DNA of 64,000 nucleotides, taken from JAWMQL01 sp033283165 (GTDB taxonomy: Bacteria > Pseudomonadota > Gammaproteobacteria > Pseudomonadales > Halieaceae). Location of the stretch: assembly GCA_033283165.1 (NCBI GenBank), contig JAWMQL010000002.1, positions 62,001 to 126,000 of the forward strand. Reading direction: 5' to 3'. Position 1 is the stretch's first letter, and each line of letters opens with the position of its first letter. Position numbers and translations under genes: made by a program. Shown here piece after piece: positions 1-8,939 of this stretch. The notes below the pieces were generated by a model. It was not told the DNA's origin. It saw nothing but the letters and a program-made list of their open reading frames with translations, and ran no database searches.

Positions 1-990
1 GTAGGCCTCGATACTCTGGCCCACAGCACTGGACTGCAGGCGGTACAGGTGATTGTTGCGGACAAAGGGCTCGGAATAAAAATGGTGTATGCGCGGCTCC
101 GATGCGGCGCCCTGGTAGGGCCGGTCCAGGGCAAACTCATAGTACTGCCCGGCCCGGACCTCCACCGGCCCAAAGCTGCCGTCGGGACCGATCTGCTCAC
201 GGTGTACCGGCTCGGCTCCCTGCCGCTGGCCAGTGTCGGCAGCCACCGGCCAGACCGTCAGCAGCGCAGTTTCGAAGCCGACATTTTCCGGGAACAACAC
301 CGCCCGGCCCGACACCTGTCGGCTATCTCCGTCTCCCGGCAGGATCTCGGTGGTGCCGGGCGGCTGCCCGGTGAAGAACTCGTACATCAGGGCAAAGGCC
401 TCCGGCGACGTCGCCACTTCGGTGTGCGACTTGTCGGGGAAATAATAGTTGTCCTCGGCATTCGGCCCGATCTGGCTGTTCATGTCGTCGTTGCGGTTAT
501 AGCCACTGCCGGCACTGTTCCACTCCCCCCAGATACCGATTGTCGGTACGCCACCGGGCAGGGCCTCGGGAGCGCGGCCATCGATATTCACGTATCTGGC
601 GACTTTATCCGGGCCGTTGAACGCCGACTCCTCCAGGTAGGAGGTCCAGACCGAGGTGCCCCGGGAATGCCCGACCGCGTAAACCGTGTCGGCACCGGTC
701 TCCAACAGCACCTGATCGAGAAAACGGTCCAGGGCCACCAGGGGATTCTCCTGCTGGCTGGTGTCGTACTCAAAGGCGAAGATCAGCTCTGCCGGGTACC
801 CGTTGCTGGTAAAGCGCTGGGCCTGGCTCTCGAACTGCTGCGCCGATCCGGACTGGCCGTGGACAAAGACGATCGGGCGGTAGTCGATCGCAGGTTGCGC
901 CGGCGGCCGGTCCGAGCTGTCGGAGCAGCCGCTCATCAGCAGCAACGCGGAGAGACCCATCGCGGTAACAATTCTGTGCATCAGCTTCAC
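1..990 (-). CDS. Secreted lipoprotein lipase, alpha/beta hydrolase (3' end beyond window)
   Basis: The frame is open to the left edge, so the C-terminus is missing. The GTG at 990 follows an AGGAGG site by seven bases; an ATG three codons on (981) is the alternative. A signal peptide ends in lipobox LLMSGC, so the product is probably anchored in a membrane. The nucleophile elbow is GHSRG (motif GxSxG), preceded by the oxyanion strand IVFVHGQSGS. The region around TSPEAFALMYEFFTGQPPGTT and the beta-rich segment after it resemble, from memory, the Archaeoglobus lipase AFL, which has a C-terminal lipid-binding domain. It is divergent from imuA, with a LexA box between them. Role in lipid or polyester degradation is inferred. 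Confidence 0.85.
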   Translation of the reverse strand, partial: MKLMHRIVTAMGLSALLLMSGCSDSSDRPPAQPAIDYRPIVFVHGQSGSAQQFESQAQRFTSNGYPAELIFAFEYDTSQQENPLVALDRFLDQVLLETGADTVYAVGHSRGTSVWTSYLEESAFNGPDKVARYVNIDGRAPEALPGGVPTIGIWGEWNSAGSGYNRNDDMNSQIGPNAEDNYYFPDKSHTEVATSPEAFALMYEFFTGQPPGTTEILPGDGDSRQVSGRAVLFPENVGFETALLTVWPVAADTGQRQGAEPVHREQIGPDGSFGPVEVRAGQYYEFALDRPYQGAASEPRIHHFYSEPFVRNNHLYRLQSSAVGQSIEAY

Positions 991-1129
991 CAGCTATCCT
1001 CCTGAATGCGGTGTGGGTCACGTGCCCGATGCTCATGGTAAAAGCCGCCGTCCCGGGGTACAAGCTGCCGCGGTCGGGGGGATCGCCGCGGCTCGCACAG
1101 GCACTTGCATTTCCCCTCCTGCCGGACTA

Positions 1130-1145
1130 CTGTATAAACATACAG
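1130..1145 (+). promoter_or_regulatory. LexA (SOS) box upstream of imuA
   Basis: CTGTATAAACATACAG fits the CTG-N10-CAG operator of gammaproteobacterial LexA. It ends 37 bases before the imuA start. The divergent lipase gene starts 140 bases to the left, so repression of that gene too is possible but not required. Confidence 0.93.
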
Positions 1146-1182
1146 TATCAAGGTGGACCAACTTCCACCGGGGAGCAGACCG

Positions 1183-1905
1183 ATGAACGCACTACTGGAA
1201 CAGGCCATGCAGCGCCGGGATACCTGGCGCGGCGCAGGCCAGGCATTTCACCCGGGTTTATTCACCGACCATGAACAACCGGCTGGCGAGGATGGACTGG
1301 CCACCGGCTTCCGGGCCCTGGACGCGGCCCTGGGCCAGCGCGGCTGGCCCCTGGGCAGTACCATTGAACTGCTCAGCGACGGCAGTGGCCTGGGCGCCAT
1401 GGGGCTGTTCCTGCCAGCGATGGAAACACTCAGTGCCCAGGGCCGCTGGCAGGCCTTTATCGCCCCGCCCTACACCCCCTACGCCCCGCTGCTGGCGGCC
1501 CGGGGTATCGACACCGGGCAGGTGCTGCTGGTACATCCCCAGAACCGGCAGGACCTGCTGTGGAGCACCGAGCAGGCCCTGCGCAGCGGCACCTGCAGCG
1601 CCGTATTCAGCTGGCTGGGAGCCGGTGATTACAGTTACGGCGAACTGCGCAAGCTGCAACTGGCTGCCGCGGACGGCGATACGCTGGCGGTGTTGTTCCG
1701 TCCCCTGCAGGCGGCGCACAACCACGCCCCCGCCAGCCTGCGACTGCAGATGCGCGAGTACCGGCGGGTGCACATCCTGAAGCAGCGCGGTGGCCAACAG
1801 CATATCGACGTGGACCTGCCCCCGGCGGAAGACGTGCCGCAGCAGCCCCAGCTATGGGAACTGCCCGCCCCGGGGCGCGCCGGGGCACAGGCCCGGCAGG
1901 CCTGA
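1183..1905 (+). CDS. imuA: Translesion mutasome accessory protein ImuA
   Basis: This is a 240-residue RecA/SulA-like protein, the size usual for ImuA. With ImuB and DnaE2 it forms the SOS-induced mutagenic lesion-bypass complex. The conserved N-terminal stretch GLATGFRALDAALGQRGWPL and the following GSTIELL strand match the family, in which the Walker A site is degenerate. The ATG at 1183 has a GGGGAG site nine bases upstream; an earlier in-frame ATG at 1153 has none. It has its own LexA box at 1130. Unusually, imuB is not the next gene: three minus-strand genes separate the two. Confidence 0.9.
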   Translation: MNALLEQAMQRRDTWRGAGQAFHPGLFTDHEQPAGEDGLATGFRALDAALGQRGWPLGSTIELLSDGSGLGAMGLFLPAMETLSAQGRWQAFIAPPYTPYAPLLAARGIDTGQVLLVHPQNRQDLLWSTEQALRSGTCSAVFSWLGAGDYSYGELRKLQLAAADGDTLAVLFRPLQAAHNHAPASLRLQMREYRRVHILKQRGGQQHIDVDLPPAEDVPQQPQLWELPAPGRAGAQARQA

Positions 1906-1932
1906 ACCGGTCCAGCGAAGTGGCGGCTACCG

Positions 1933-2229
1933 TCAGCCGCCTGCCGGGCCGGGGTCGTCGCGCACGATGACCGTATCGGCGATGGCAGTGATCTCATCGG
2001 CGGGCATTCCCACCCGCTCGGCATGATCGCGAAGGGCCTCTTCGCTGACACTCTGGTAAATGCAGACCGTGCCCAGCGAACCGTCCTCGTCGTTGACGAC
2101 ATAGGACCGGATCCACCGCACCTGGTCGGACATTTCATTATCGCCGATCTCGGCCGAGCGTTTGGCCGTGGCTTGCAACTCCTCCGCGTCCTTCCAGGCA
2201 TTGCGGCGGCGAATGACATACAGGTTCAT
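1933..2229 (-). CDS. DUF4242 family small protein
   Basis: A 98-residue protein starting MNLYVIRRRNAWKD, with the ferredoxin-like fold pattern of DUF4242 (a family including SCO4226-like nickel-binding proteins). The ATG at 2229 has a GGGAG site and overlaps the TGA of the upstream lipoprotein gene (ATGA), so translation is probably coupled. Function in this organism is unknown. It lies between imuA and imuB on the opposite strand. Confidence 0.75.
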   Translation of the reverse strand: MNLYVIRRRNAWKDAEELQATAKRSAEIGDNEMSDQVRWIRSYVVNDEDGSLGTVCIYQSVSEEALRDHAERVGMPADEITAIADTVIVRDDPGPAGG

Positions 2230-2450
2230 AGAACAACTCCCTTTGTGTTGAATGAATTTACTGGCATGGGTAACGAACACGATGCGCGCGCCGTCTGGTA
2301 CGGGGTCAGGCCATCCTGGGTCAGGGTGCCGCCGCGCAGTTCGGTGATGGTGATGGTTGCGCCGGGGACCGCGCCACCCAACTCGGTTTTGAAACACCCG
2401 CCCAGCAGGGTCACGGTGATAATCAGTAACAAACATCGGGCACGGGACAT
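2226..2450 (-). CDS. Small lipoprotein, possibly a truncated N-terminal fragment
   Basis: 74 residues beginning MSRARCLLLIITVTLLGGCF, a signal peptide with lipobox LLGGC. The start at 2450 has a GGGGG-rich site eight bases upstream. After the lipobox comes a short Gly/Thr-rich beta-type segment (GATITITELRGG), and the frame then stops at the start of the next gene. The mature part is only about 55 residues and ends inside what looks like the first beta-sandwich strands. It may therefore be a remnant of a longer surface lipoprotein. No function is proposed. Confidence 0.5.
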   Translation of the reverse strand: MSRARCLLLIITVTLLGGCFKTELGGAVPGATITITELRGGTLTQDGLTPYQTARASCSLPMPVNSFNTKGVVL

Positions 2451-2539
2451 GAGCATATCCCCCGCGTACGTCACTCAAAACTTAGTCATAGCTTAGCAGC
2501 ACATGCGGTTACCGCAAGCGGCTCACCAACCGCCCGCCG

Positions 2540-4369
2540 CTATTCGGCGATCATGGCCTCAACCCGGGCCTCCAGCATGGACAGGGGCAGCGGACCGTCC
2601 TCCAGCACCAGGTCGTGGAAGCGGCGGATGTCGAAGCGCTCGCCCAATGCGGCCCGGGCCCGCTCCCGCAACTCCACGATCTTCAGCTTACCGACCAGGT
2701 AGGCCGTGGCCTGGCCCGGCATGGCGACGTAACGCTCGATGGACCGGGTGGCGTCCCCCACCGGGTTGGGCGTGTTACGCACCAGGTAGTCGATTGCCTC
2801 CTCCCGGGTCCAGCGTTTGGCGTGAATACCGGTATCCACCACCAGGCGACAGGCCCGCCACAACTCCATGGCCAGGCGGCCGAAATCCGAGTAAGGATCG
2901 GTATAGAACCCCATCTCCCTGGGCAGCAGTTCGCTGTACAGACCCCAGCCCTCGGTATAGGCGGTAAAACTGGCGTACTTCTGGAATTCGGGCAAGCCCT
3001 CCAGCTCCACCGAAATCGCACGCTGCAGGTGGTGTCCGGGCACACCCTCGTGATAGGCCAGGGCCTCCATCTGGTATTTGGGCATATTCGCCATGTCGTG
3101 CAGGTTGGCGTAATAGATTCCGGGGCGCGAACCGTCCGGCGGCGGGGCCTGGTAAAAGGCCTTGCCCGCCGAACGCTCGCGGAACGGCTCCACCCGCTTC
3201 ACCAACAGGGTGGCTTTCGGCAACAGGCCGAACTGCTCCGGCAGGCGCTGTGACATGACCCGGATCAGTTCACTGGCCTGTGCCAGGTAATCGGCCCGCC
3301 CCCGGTCGGTGTTGGGGAAATAAAACTCCGGGCTCTCCCGCAGGTGTACGAAGAAGTCCTGCAGGCTGCCGTCGAAACCCACCTTGCGCTTGATGAACTG
3401 CATCTCCTCGTGGATGCGCGCCACTTCCCGCAGGCCCAGCCGGTGTATCTGCTCCGCGCTCAGGTCCGTGGTGGTAAACCAGCGCAGCCGTTCGGCGTAA
3501 AACTCATCGCCCCGCTCGAACTTCCACACCCCGTCGTCCCCGCTCGCATAGCCGGCCTGCCGCTCCAGGGCGGCAATCAGGCGCTCATAGGCGGGCCTGA
3601 CCTGCTTGAGGAGGGCCTTGCGGGCCCGCGCCAGCAACTCGTCCTGCTGTTCTTCGGGCAGCGCCAGTGCCGCGACCTTTTTCCGGAAGTCGGCCCACAG
3701 GGTGGAGTCTTCAGTGGAGTCGTCAAAGGGGGCACCGCTGATCACGTTGCACGCAGACTCGATTATCTGCGGGTACTGCCAGTCTGCCAGCAGCAGTTTT
3801 TTCTCGCCGCGAATATGCAGCTGCTCGATCACCTCGTCGAACCACCCGCTGATATTGTTCAGGCGCGCGATATAGGCCTCCGCATCGGCCGGCTCGTCTA
3901 CCTGGTGGATATTGATGAGGAAGCCGGGTGCTTCAGTGTGGGGACCGCGGTACTGCTGGATAACAAACTGGTGATGGCGAAATTCGTCCGCCGCCAGGCG
4001 CCGCTCCAGGTCCAGCTTGTACAGGTCATAAGACAATTGCAGCGAGGAGTCCAGGGCCGCGCGATCGAAGTTCGCCAGCTGCTCCAGCCGTGCCTCGTCG
4101 ATTTTCCGGCTTTCCTGCAGGAAATTCTCTGACACCGGGTCCCAGCGACCGTGGTTGATCTTGATGCCGCGGTAGCTCGCCGTGGCGGGGTAGCGGGCCA
4201 TATCGACGGCATAGTTCTCGTCCAGGAACTGGCGGAAGGCCTGGGCGACCTCCGGCACCGGGATTGCGGGCATTACCTGCTGCTCCTCCGGGACCGGGAC
4301 CTCGCGGGAACAGGCGGCGAGGAAGAGGCCGAGGCCGGCAATGGCGATGGACCGGGATAGGGTGTTCAC
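2540..4369 (-). CDS. DUF885 family lipoprotein, putative metallopeptidase
   Basis: 609 residues from the GTG at 4369, preceded by AAGGAG at seven bases. The signal peptide ends in lipobox FLAAC. The C-terminal half carries YHEGVPGHHLQ (H440, E441, H446/H447), the HExxxGH-type zinc site of the DUF885 family, followed by the conserved AYTEGWGLYSE. The family is large and exported in marine bacteria, with peptidase activity shown or proposed for a few members. It is divergent from imuB, with the second LexA box in the shared upstream region. Confidence 0.87.
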   Translation of the reverse strand: MNTLSRSIAIAGLGLFLAACSREVPVPEEQQVMPAIPVPEVAQAFRQFLDENYAVDMARYPATASYRGIKINHGRWDPVSENFLQESRKIDEARLEQLANFDRAALDSSLQLSYDLYKLDLERRLAADEFRHHQFVIQQYRGPHTEAPGFLINIHQVDEPADAEAYIARLNNISGWFDEVIEQLHIRGEKKLLLADWQYPQIIESACNVISGAPFDDSTEDSTLWADFRKKVAALALPEEQQDELLARARKALLKQVRPAYERLIAALERQAGYASGDDGVWKFERGDEFYAERLRWFTTTDLSAEQIHRLGLREVARIHEEMQFIKRKVGFDGSLQDFFVHLRESPEFYFPNTDRGRADYLAQASELIRVMSQRLPEQFGLLPKATLLVKRVEPFRERSAGKAFYQAPPPDGSRPGIYYANLHDMANMPKYQMEALAYHEGVPGHHLQRAISVELEGLPEFQKYASFTAYTEGWGLYSELLPREMGFYTDPYSDFGRLAMELWRACRLVVDTGIHAKRWTREEAIDYLVRNTPNPVGDATRSIERYVAMPGQATAYLVGKLKIVELRERARAALGERFDIRRFHDLVLEDGPLPLSMLEARVEAMIAE

Positions 4370-4490
4370 GGTTCTGCTCCTTACAGGGATCGGTGGCAGT
4401 GCGCTCAGGCTATACCGATTTTCCCTGTTGTTCACCCCGGGAAGAGGTGGTAGCGCCGCGAACTGGACTTTGACCAGTTTCGGCGCAATA

Positions 4491-4506
4491 CTGTACGTAT
4501 GTACAG
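4491..4506 (+). promoter_or_regulatory. LexA (SOS) box upstream of imuB
   Basis: CTGTACGTATGTACAG is a near-perfect CTG-N10-CAG operator. It lies 54 bases before the imuB start and about 120 bases before the divergent DUF885 gene. Confidence 0.94.
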
Positions 4507-4560
4507 TATTAACGATAACATGGGGATATTATTCGCGCTGCATTCACCTCCGGGGGCAGG

Positions 4561-5985
4561 GTGAGCCTGTGGCTTTGCCTGCGCTTCGAGCAACTGCCAC
4601 TGGAATGCCTGGACCGCAGCGATGAATTACCGGTGACCGTGCTCGAGCGCCAACGGGTGTTGCGGACCAACGACTGCGCCGCGGCCCTGGGCATCCGAGA
4701 GGGTATGAGCAGCGCCACGGTGCGCGCCCTGGCCGGCGACGGACCGTTGAGGCTGCTGGAACGCGACCCGGCGGCAGAGCGGCGTTGCCTGCAACAACTG
4801 TGCTGTTGGGCCTATGGCGTCACCCCCAGTCTGCACAGCTGGCGCCAGGATTGCCTGCAGCTGGAAATCGGCAGCTGCCTCAACCTGTACCGGGGCCTGG
4901 ACGCGGTGCTGGCGGAGGTGCGCAGCGGTGTCGGCAGCCGTCAGTTCCGCGCCCGCCTTGGCCTGGCCACCACCCCGGCCGCCGCCTGGCTGCTGTCTTT
5001 TGCCGCCCCGGATGCGGCCCTGGCCATCGACAGGCCCCTGGAGCAGCGCCTGGCGCCCCTGCCCCTGCATCTGCTGGAGGATTTTGCCCCCGCCGTGGAC
5101 TCCCTGCGCCGGGCCGGCATTCACCGGCTGGGCGAGCTGCTGGCCCTGCCCGCCGCCGCCCTGGGACGCCGCTGCGGACAGCCCTTCCACCACTTCCTGC
5201 AGCGGGTATTGGGCCAGCGCCTGGAGCCGCAGCCGGACTACCGGCCGCCCCCGGACTTCAGTGACGAGTACTGGTTCGGCTACGGAGTGCAGGCCAACGA
5301 GGAATTGCTGCCGGCGGTGCAACTGCTGCTGCAGTCCCTGTGCCGCTTTCTGCGCAACTCCCAGCTGCAGAGCAGTGAAATCTGCTGGCAACTGGTGGGC
5401 CTGGACGGCAAGCTGCGCCCGGTTACCGTGCGCAGTAGCAGCAGTCACAGCGACTGGGAAAACTGGTACCAGCTCACCCGCCTCTGCTTCGAGCGGCTAC
5501 AGCTGGACAGCAGCGTGGAGGGGCTGGCCCTGCACTGCCGGGAACTCAGTCCCGGCCAGATGGAAAGCTGCGACCTGTTCAGTTCCGGCCGCCAGCGCGA
5601 GCCGCTGGGCAACCTGCTGGACCGGCTGCGCAATCGCCTCGGGCTACAGGCTATCGAGCAACTGGGCTGCCGGGACGAACACTTGCCGGAATACGCCCTG
5701 CACATCAGCAACGACCGCCCGGGAAACGAGGCCGGCGGCCGGCACTGCGCCCAGCGACCTTTCTGGCTGCTGCCCCGGCCCCAGGCCCTGGGGCGGCGTG
5801 GCGGGCAGCTGCACTGGAACGGCACCCTGGCCCTGGTGTACGGCCCGGAGCGGATCGAGGATAACTGGTGGCGAGAGGCGGTGAGCCGCGACTACTACAT
5901 CGCCGAGGATCGCAGTGGCCAGCACTACTGGGTATTCCGCGACCGACTGGCGCAGGACTGGTTTATCCACGGGATTTTCGCCTGA
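4561..5985 (+). CDS. imuB: ImuB, catalytically inactive Y-family polymerase homologue
   Basis: 474 residues, GTG start at 4561. The N-terminus SLWLCLRFEQLPLECLDR corresponds to the Y-family palm strand, but the catalytic acidic residues found in DinB are absent, as is typical of ImuB. The middle (about 180-215) has the helix-hairpin-helix type SLRRAGIHRLGELLALP. The C-terminus WRDYY/HYWVFRDR type motif (REAVSRDYYIAEDRSGQHYW) is characteristic of the family. ImuB bridges DnaE2, ImuA and the beta clamp. The gene has its own LexA box, with imuA 2.7 kb upstream and dnaE2 13.8 kb downstream. Confidence 0.93.
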   Translation: MSLWLCLRFEQLPLECLDRSDELPVTVLERQRVLRTNDCAAALGIREGMSSATVRALAGDGPLRLLERDPAAERRCLQQLCCWAYGVTPSLHSWRQDCLQLEIGSCLNLYRGLDAVLAEVRSGVGSRQFRARLGLATTPAAAWLLSFAAPDAALAIDRPLEQRLAPLPLHLLEDFAPAVDSLRRAGIHRLGELLALPAAALGRRCGQPFHHFLQRVLGQRLEPQPDYRPPPDFSDEYWFGYGVQANEELLPAVQLLLQSLCRFLRNSQLQSSEICWQLVGLDGKLRPVTVRSSSSHSDWENWYQLTRLCFERLQLDSSVEGLALHCRELSPGQMESCDLFSSGRQREPLGNLLDRLRNRLGLQAIEQLGCRDEHLPEYALHISNDRPGNEAGGRHCAQRPFWLLPRPQALGRRGGQLHWNGTLALVYGPERIEDNWWREAVSRDYYIAEDRSGQHYWVFRDRLAQDWFIHGIFA

Positions 5986-6046
5986 ACCGGTCTGCGCTCA
6001 ATCATAGCGCCTGCCCTTGAGCTCCAGCGAGCCGCGCTGGCGCTCG

Positions 6047-6412
6047 TTATTCCAGGTGGACGTACGCATCCGGCTCAAAGCGCGGACTGCAGATGGCGTA
6101 GAACACCAGATCCCCCTCGCCGGTATTACGAATCCGCTGTGGTAAGCCAGGGGGAATTCGCACCACATCGCCGGCACCCACAGCTTGCGGCGCGCTGTCG
6201 CCCAGTTCCACCTCGCCCTGACCCGCCACCACCAGATAGCGTTCTGCGGTATCGAGCAATTTGTGCCAGGCCGTGGCGACCCCTGGGGCCACCCGCGCCC
6301 GGGCGATCGATACCGCGGGGTCGCCCGGGTCGTTGGCCACCTCGAGAATCGCGCAGCGCTCCTCGGTCAGGTATTCCCGCGCCGCCGCGCCGCGCCAGAC
6401 CCCTGCCCTCAC
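6047..6412 (-). CDS. Cupin-domain protein
   Basis: 121 residues, GTG start at 6412 overlapping the TGA of the upstream VOC gene (GTGA). A single conserved barrel is visible: WHKLLDTAERYLVVAGQGEVELG followed by AGDVVRIPPGLPQRIRNTGEGDLVFYAICSPRF. The metal-ligand pattern (H, E, then H/Q) is that of small cupins that bind a metal and act as isomerases, dioxygenases or sensors. The substrate cannot be told from sequence. It is co-translated with the VOC protein. Confidence 0.85.
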   Translation of the reverse strand: MRAGVWRGAAAREYLTEERCAILEVANDPGDPAVSIARARVAPGVATAWHKLLDTAERYLVVAGQGEVELGDSAPQAVGAGDVVRIPPGLPQRIRNTGEGDLVFYAICSPRFEPDAYVHLE

Positions 6413-6834
6413 CCGGCGCCGTCCAGCAAGCCCTTGCCAGGGACAAAGTTGACCTCCAGACGAATGCCGTCCGGGTCCTCGAACAGGGTCGAATAATAAC
6501 CCGGGGCAAAATCACTCTCTACCGGTTCACGGATAACCCTGGCTCCCAGCTGTACCGCCAGCGCGTGCAGGGCGTCGACGTCATCCCGGCTGCGCGCCCG
6601 GAAGCACACGTGGTGCAGGCCCACGGCGCCCTGCTCAAAACGCTCCCGCCCGCGGCCCTCCGCCGCCGGTGTGATGGCCACCGCGGTACGCCCGCCCACG
6701 CAATACAGGAACGCGGGGTCGTCGATCACGGGCTGCATACCCATCTCGCCCAGCAGGCTGCGGTAGAACGTCATCGACCGCGCCATGTTGGTCACGCACA
6801 ACTGGATATGGGCAATACCGTTGATGTCAGCCAT
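6409..6834 (-). CDS. VOC/glyoxalase-fold protein
   Basis: 141 residues with paired beta-alpha-beta-beta-beta repeats of the vicinal-oxygen-chelate superfamily. IAHIQLCVTNMARSMTFYRSLL is the first module, GLHHVCFRARSRDDVDAL the second and YYSTLFEDPDGIRLEVNFVP the C-terminal strand. H, H and E metal ligands are present in the usual places (H9, H in GLHH, E in RLEV). It may act in glyoxal or aromatic ring chemistry. It shares a stop-start overlap with the cupin gene. Confidence 0.88.
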   Translation of the reverse strand: MADINGIAHIQLCVTNMARSMTFYRSLLGEMGMQPVIDDPAFLYCVGGRTAVAITPAAEGRGRERFEQGAVGLHHVCFRARSRDDVDALHALAVQLGARVIREPVESDFAPGYYSTLFEDPDGIRLEVNFVPGKGLLDGAG

Positions 6835-6858
6835 GAGCCCTTCCCCTCCATCCAGATT

Positions 6859-7380
6859 TCAATTGCCCACCCGCATCGGCCCAAGGAAATCCTGTTTACC
6901 CAGCGGGACACCCTGCATGCGCAGCATGTCGTAGGTGGTGGTGGCGTGGAAATAGATGTTGGGCAAGGAAAAACTCAACACGAAATTTTCCATGGTGAAG
7001 GGAATCTCGAAATCACCCATACGGAAAAACATGGGCTGACCCGACAGGGCCTCGATCTCCTCCGCGTCCAGCGTCTTGAGCTCCTCCAGGGCCTCAGCCA
7101 CATGGGCGCGCAGACCGGCATAGTCCATCTCCGGAACCTCCGGTGGCGGCGCGAACTCACCGGCCTGCAAACCGCGGATACAACCCAGCGAATGGTGCAC
7201 CACCGAGCGCAACTGGAAGCTGAAGGGCAGCATGTCCGGGTACAGGCGTTCATCGACCATGTCGTCGGCAGACTTACCCTGGGCCTGGAAATGCTCTGCG
7301 CCCTTGTCGAGCACGGCGATCACCGCGGGCAGGACCTGCAGGTAGGTGCCCACGCTGGTATCGTACAGGGAAATACTCAT
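6859..7380 (-). CDS. DUF1993 family protein
   Basis: 173 residues with a strong AAGGAG site before the ATG. The pattern SLYDTSVGTYLQVLPAVIAVLDKGAEH and the C-terminal FSLPNIYFHATTTYDMLRMQGVPLGKQDFLG are those of DUF1993, a helical DinB-like four-helix bundle family. Biochemical role is unknown. Such proteins are common as single-gene accessory units. Confidence 0.86.
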   Translation of the reverse strand: MSISLYDTSVGTYLQVLPAVIAVLDKGAEHFQAQGKSADDMVDERLYPDMLPFSFQLRSVVHHSLGCIRGLQAGEFAPPPEVPEMDYAGLRAHVAEALEELKTLDAEEIEALSGQPMFFRMGDFEIPFTMENFVLSFSLPNIYFHATTTYDMLRMQGVPLGKQDFLGPMRVGN

Positions 7381-7431
7381 GACTTGCTCCTTTTGATGTG
7401 TTCCGCCGCGTGCCTGTCGCGCAGGCCCGGA

Positions 7432-8208
7432 TTACTTTACCTGGATATTGAGGCCCAGCAACTTCCAGCCGAGCCCCTCGTAAATGTAGCTCTGCTCGAA
7501 CTGCACGCCCAGCGGCCGGGTCGCATAGCGGCCCTTGATCCGCAAAACGCCCTGCTCGTCCAACTCTGGCGCGGCATCGAACTGCGGGCTGTGGTTCCTC
7601 AGCACCGTCAGGTCGGCACCCAGGTCGTAGAACGAGCCGTAGGCCTCGTCGAGTTGTTCGACCGAGTATTGTTGCTGCAGCAGATTGGACACATGGCCGT
7701 GGAAATGCGCCATACTGCGCTGGTTAACAGACTCGGCAAATGCCTGCAGGGTATCGGCCACCAGCACCACCAGCTCCTGCTCCGAAGGCAGTTGTCCGCC
7801 GGGAGCTTCCTGCTGGATGCCCGAGGCCGGTTTCTCAATCGAATAGATTTTCCAGCCACTGTCGCCCTTGACCATGTTGAGGGTAATCGGGATAACCCCG
7901 CCGGCGTCGGTAGTGATTGAACCCACCAGATTGCCACGATTGCCGTTGAATGAACGCGATCCCCAGCTGGCCTCCCGGAATGAATCGAGGCCGCTGTCCT
8001 GCAAGAATGCCTGCAGCTCAAGCGGCGACACCCCCGCGCGAAAATCCGCAGATAGATGGGCGTAGGCGCTGTCGATATCCTGCGACCTGACCGCGCGGAA
8101 AAACTCGTCAGCGGTCCGGGTCATGTCCGCGGTAAAGAAAAAAACCGCGGCGATAGCCAGCGCGATAACTGCAACCAGCCCCAGCAGTACCTTTCCGAGC
8201 GTTTTCAT
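7432..8208 (-). CDS. Membrane-anchored periplasmic protein with NTF2-like repeats (unknown function)
   Basis: 258 residues, ATG at 8208 with GGAGGGG just upstream. Residues 5-27 form one membrane helix or signal anchor (GKVLLGLVAVIALAIAAVFFF). The periplasmic part has two similar alpha+beta segments: about 30-130 (TADEFFRAVRSQDIDSAYAHLS to GWKIYSIEKP) and about 150-258 (SVNQRSMAHFHGHVSNLL to GWKLLGLNIQ). Each ends in a Gly-Trp-Lys strand as in DUF4864/NTF2-like domains. No catalytic motif is obvious. Confidence 0.7.
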   Translation of the reverse strand: MKTLGKVLLGLVAVIALAIAAVFFFTADMTRTADEFFRAVRSQDIDSAYAHLSADFRAGVSPLELQAFLQDSGLDSFREASWGSRSFNGNRGNLVGSITTDAGGVIPITLNMVKGDSGWKIYSIEKPASGIQQEAPGGQLPSEQELVVLVADTLQAFAESVNQRSMAHFHGHVSNLLQQQYSVEQLDEAYGSFYDLGADLTVLRNHSPQFDAAPELDEQGVLRIKGRYATRPLGVQFEQSYIYEGLGWKLLGLNIQVK

Positions 8209-8227
8209 GGCCCCTCCGGGTTTTTGA

Positions 8228-8929
8228 TCAGCCTGAAAAATTCCTCTGCTTGTCGCGATCGGGTACGGCCGGGTCGAACCTGGCCGCGTCAGCGAAGGCC
8301 CTGGCAAAAGCCGGGCGCTTGGAGACTTTCGAGAGATAGGCGCGGAAACACTCGTCCTGGCACATACCGTAGCCCCGGGCCCAGGTCACATTGTGACCGA
8401 TGATGATGTCTGCCCCGCTGAAGGCCTCACCACAGATGTACGGAGTCTCGTTCAGCCTGGCCAGTAACTGCGGCTCGACTTCCTGGCGGAACTTGGTCCG
8501 GTAGCGGTCGATGGTACGGGTATCCACCTGTTCCTGCGGCAGGATATGTTCGTGCACGCGAATCTGCCACAGCATCATGTCCATCCAGCTGCTGCCGAAG
8601 TGCAGCATCTGCAGGTAATCGGCCCGCGCCAGCGACCACTCGTGCGCCGGAGGAGACAGACCCCTGTCGGGAAAGGCGTCCACCAGCCATTCCACCATGG
8701 CGGCGCTCTCAATCATACGGAACACGCCGCCTCCGGCATCGGTGATTTCCAGCAGCGGCACATTGTGGTTGGGATTTTTCTGCAGGTAGTTCTCGCTGTA
8801 CTGGGCACCCTCATAGAGCTGCAGGGTTTCGACCTCGAACCCGTCCCCCACGGTCTCGTGCAGCGCCCAGCGCACTCTGGCGCTGCGTGTCGCGGGGAAG
8901 TGGTACAACTTGATGTGCTTGATATCCAT
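8228..8929 (-). CDS. Glutathione S-transferase family protein
   Basis: 233 residues from the ATG at 8929. The N-terminal thioredoxin-fold domain (LYHFPATRSARVRWALHETV, NHNVPLLEI, MIESAAMVEWL with the conserved E-S glutathione site) is followed by the all-helical C-terminal domain (ICGEAFSGADIIIGHNVTWA, the N-capping box). Conjugation or reductive dechlorination activity is possible; the substrate is unknown. The PPOX-type gene lies 10 bases upstream, so the two are probably co-transcribed. Confidence 0.9.
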   Translation of the reverse strand: MDIKHIKLYHFPATRSARVRWALHETVGDGFEVETLQLYEGAQYSENYLQKNPNHNVPLLEITDAGGGVFRMIESAAMVEWLVDAFPDRGLSPPAHEWSLARADYLQMLHFGSSWMDMMLWQIRVHEHILPQEQVDTRTIDRYRTKFRQEVEPQLLARLNETPYICGEAFSGADIIIGHNVTWARGYGMCQDECFRAYLSKVSKRPAFARAFADAARFDPAVPDRDKQRNFSG

Positions 8930-8939
8930 GTTGCAACCC

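Noticed and set aside
49..1005. Long open frame on the plus strand over the lipase gene
   Set aside because: The opposite strand encodes a clear lipobox signal peptide and a GxSxG hydrolase through the whole stretch; the plus frame has no recognisable family and is a high-GC shadow.
2503..2515. Small palindrome TGCGGTTACCGCA behind the DUF885 gene
   Set aside because: Six-pair stem with one-base loop and no U-run; too weak to call a terminator.
5986..6046. Short minus-strand frame after the cupin gene (RGSLELKGRRYD then stop)
   Set aside because: It could be the end of a lost gene, but it is too short and has no start, so it is not listed as a feature.
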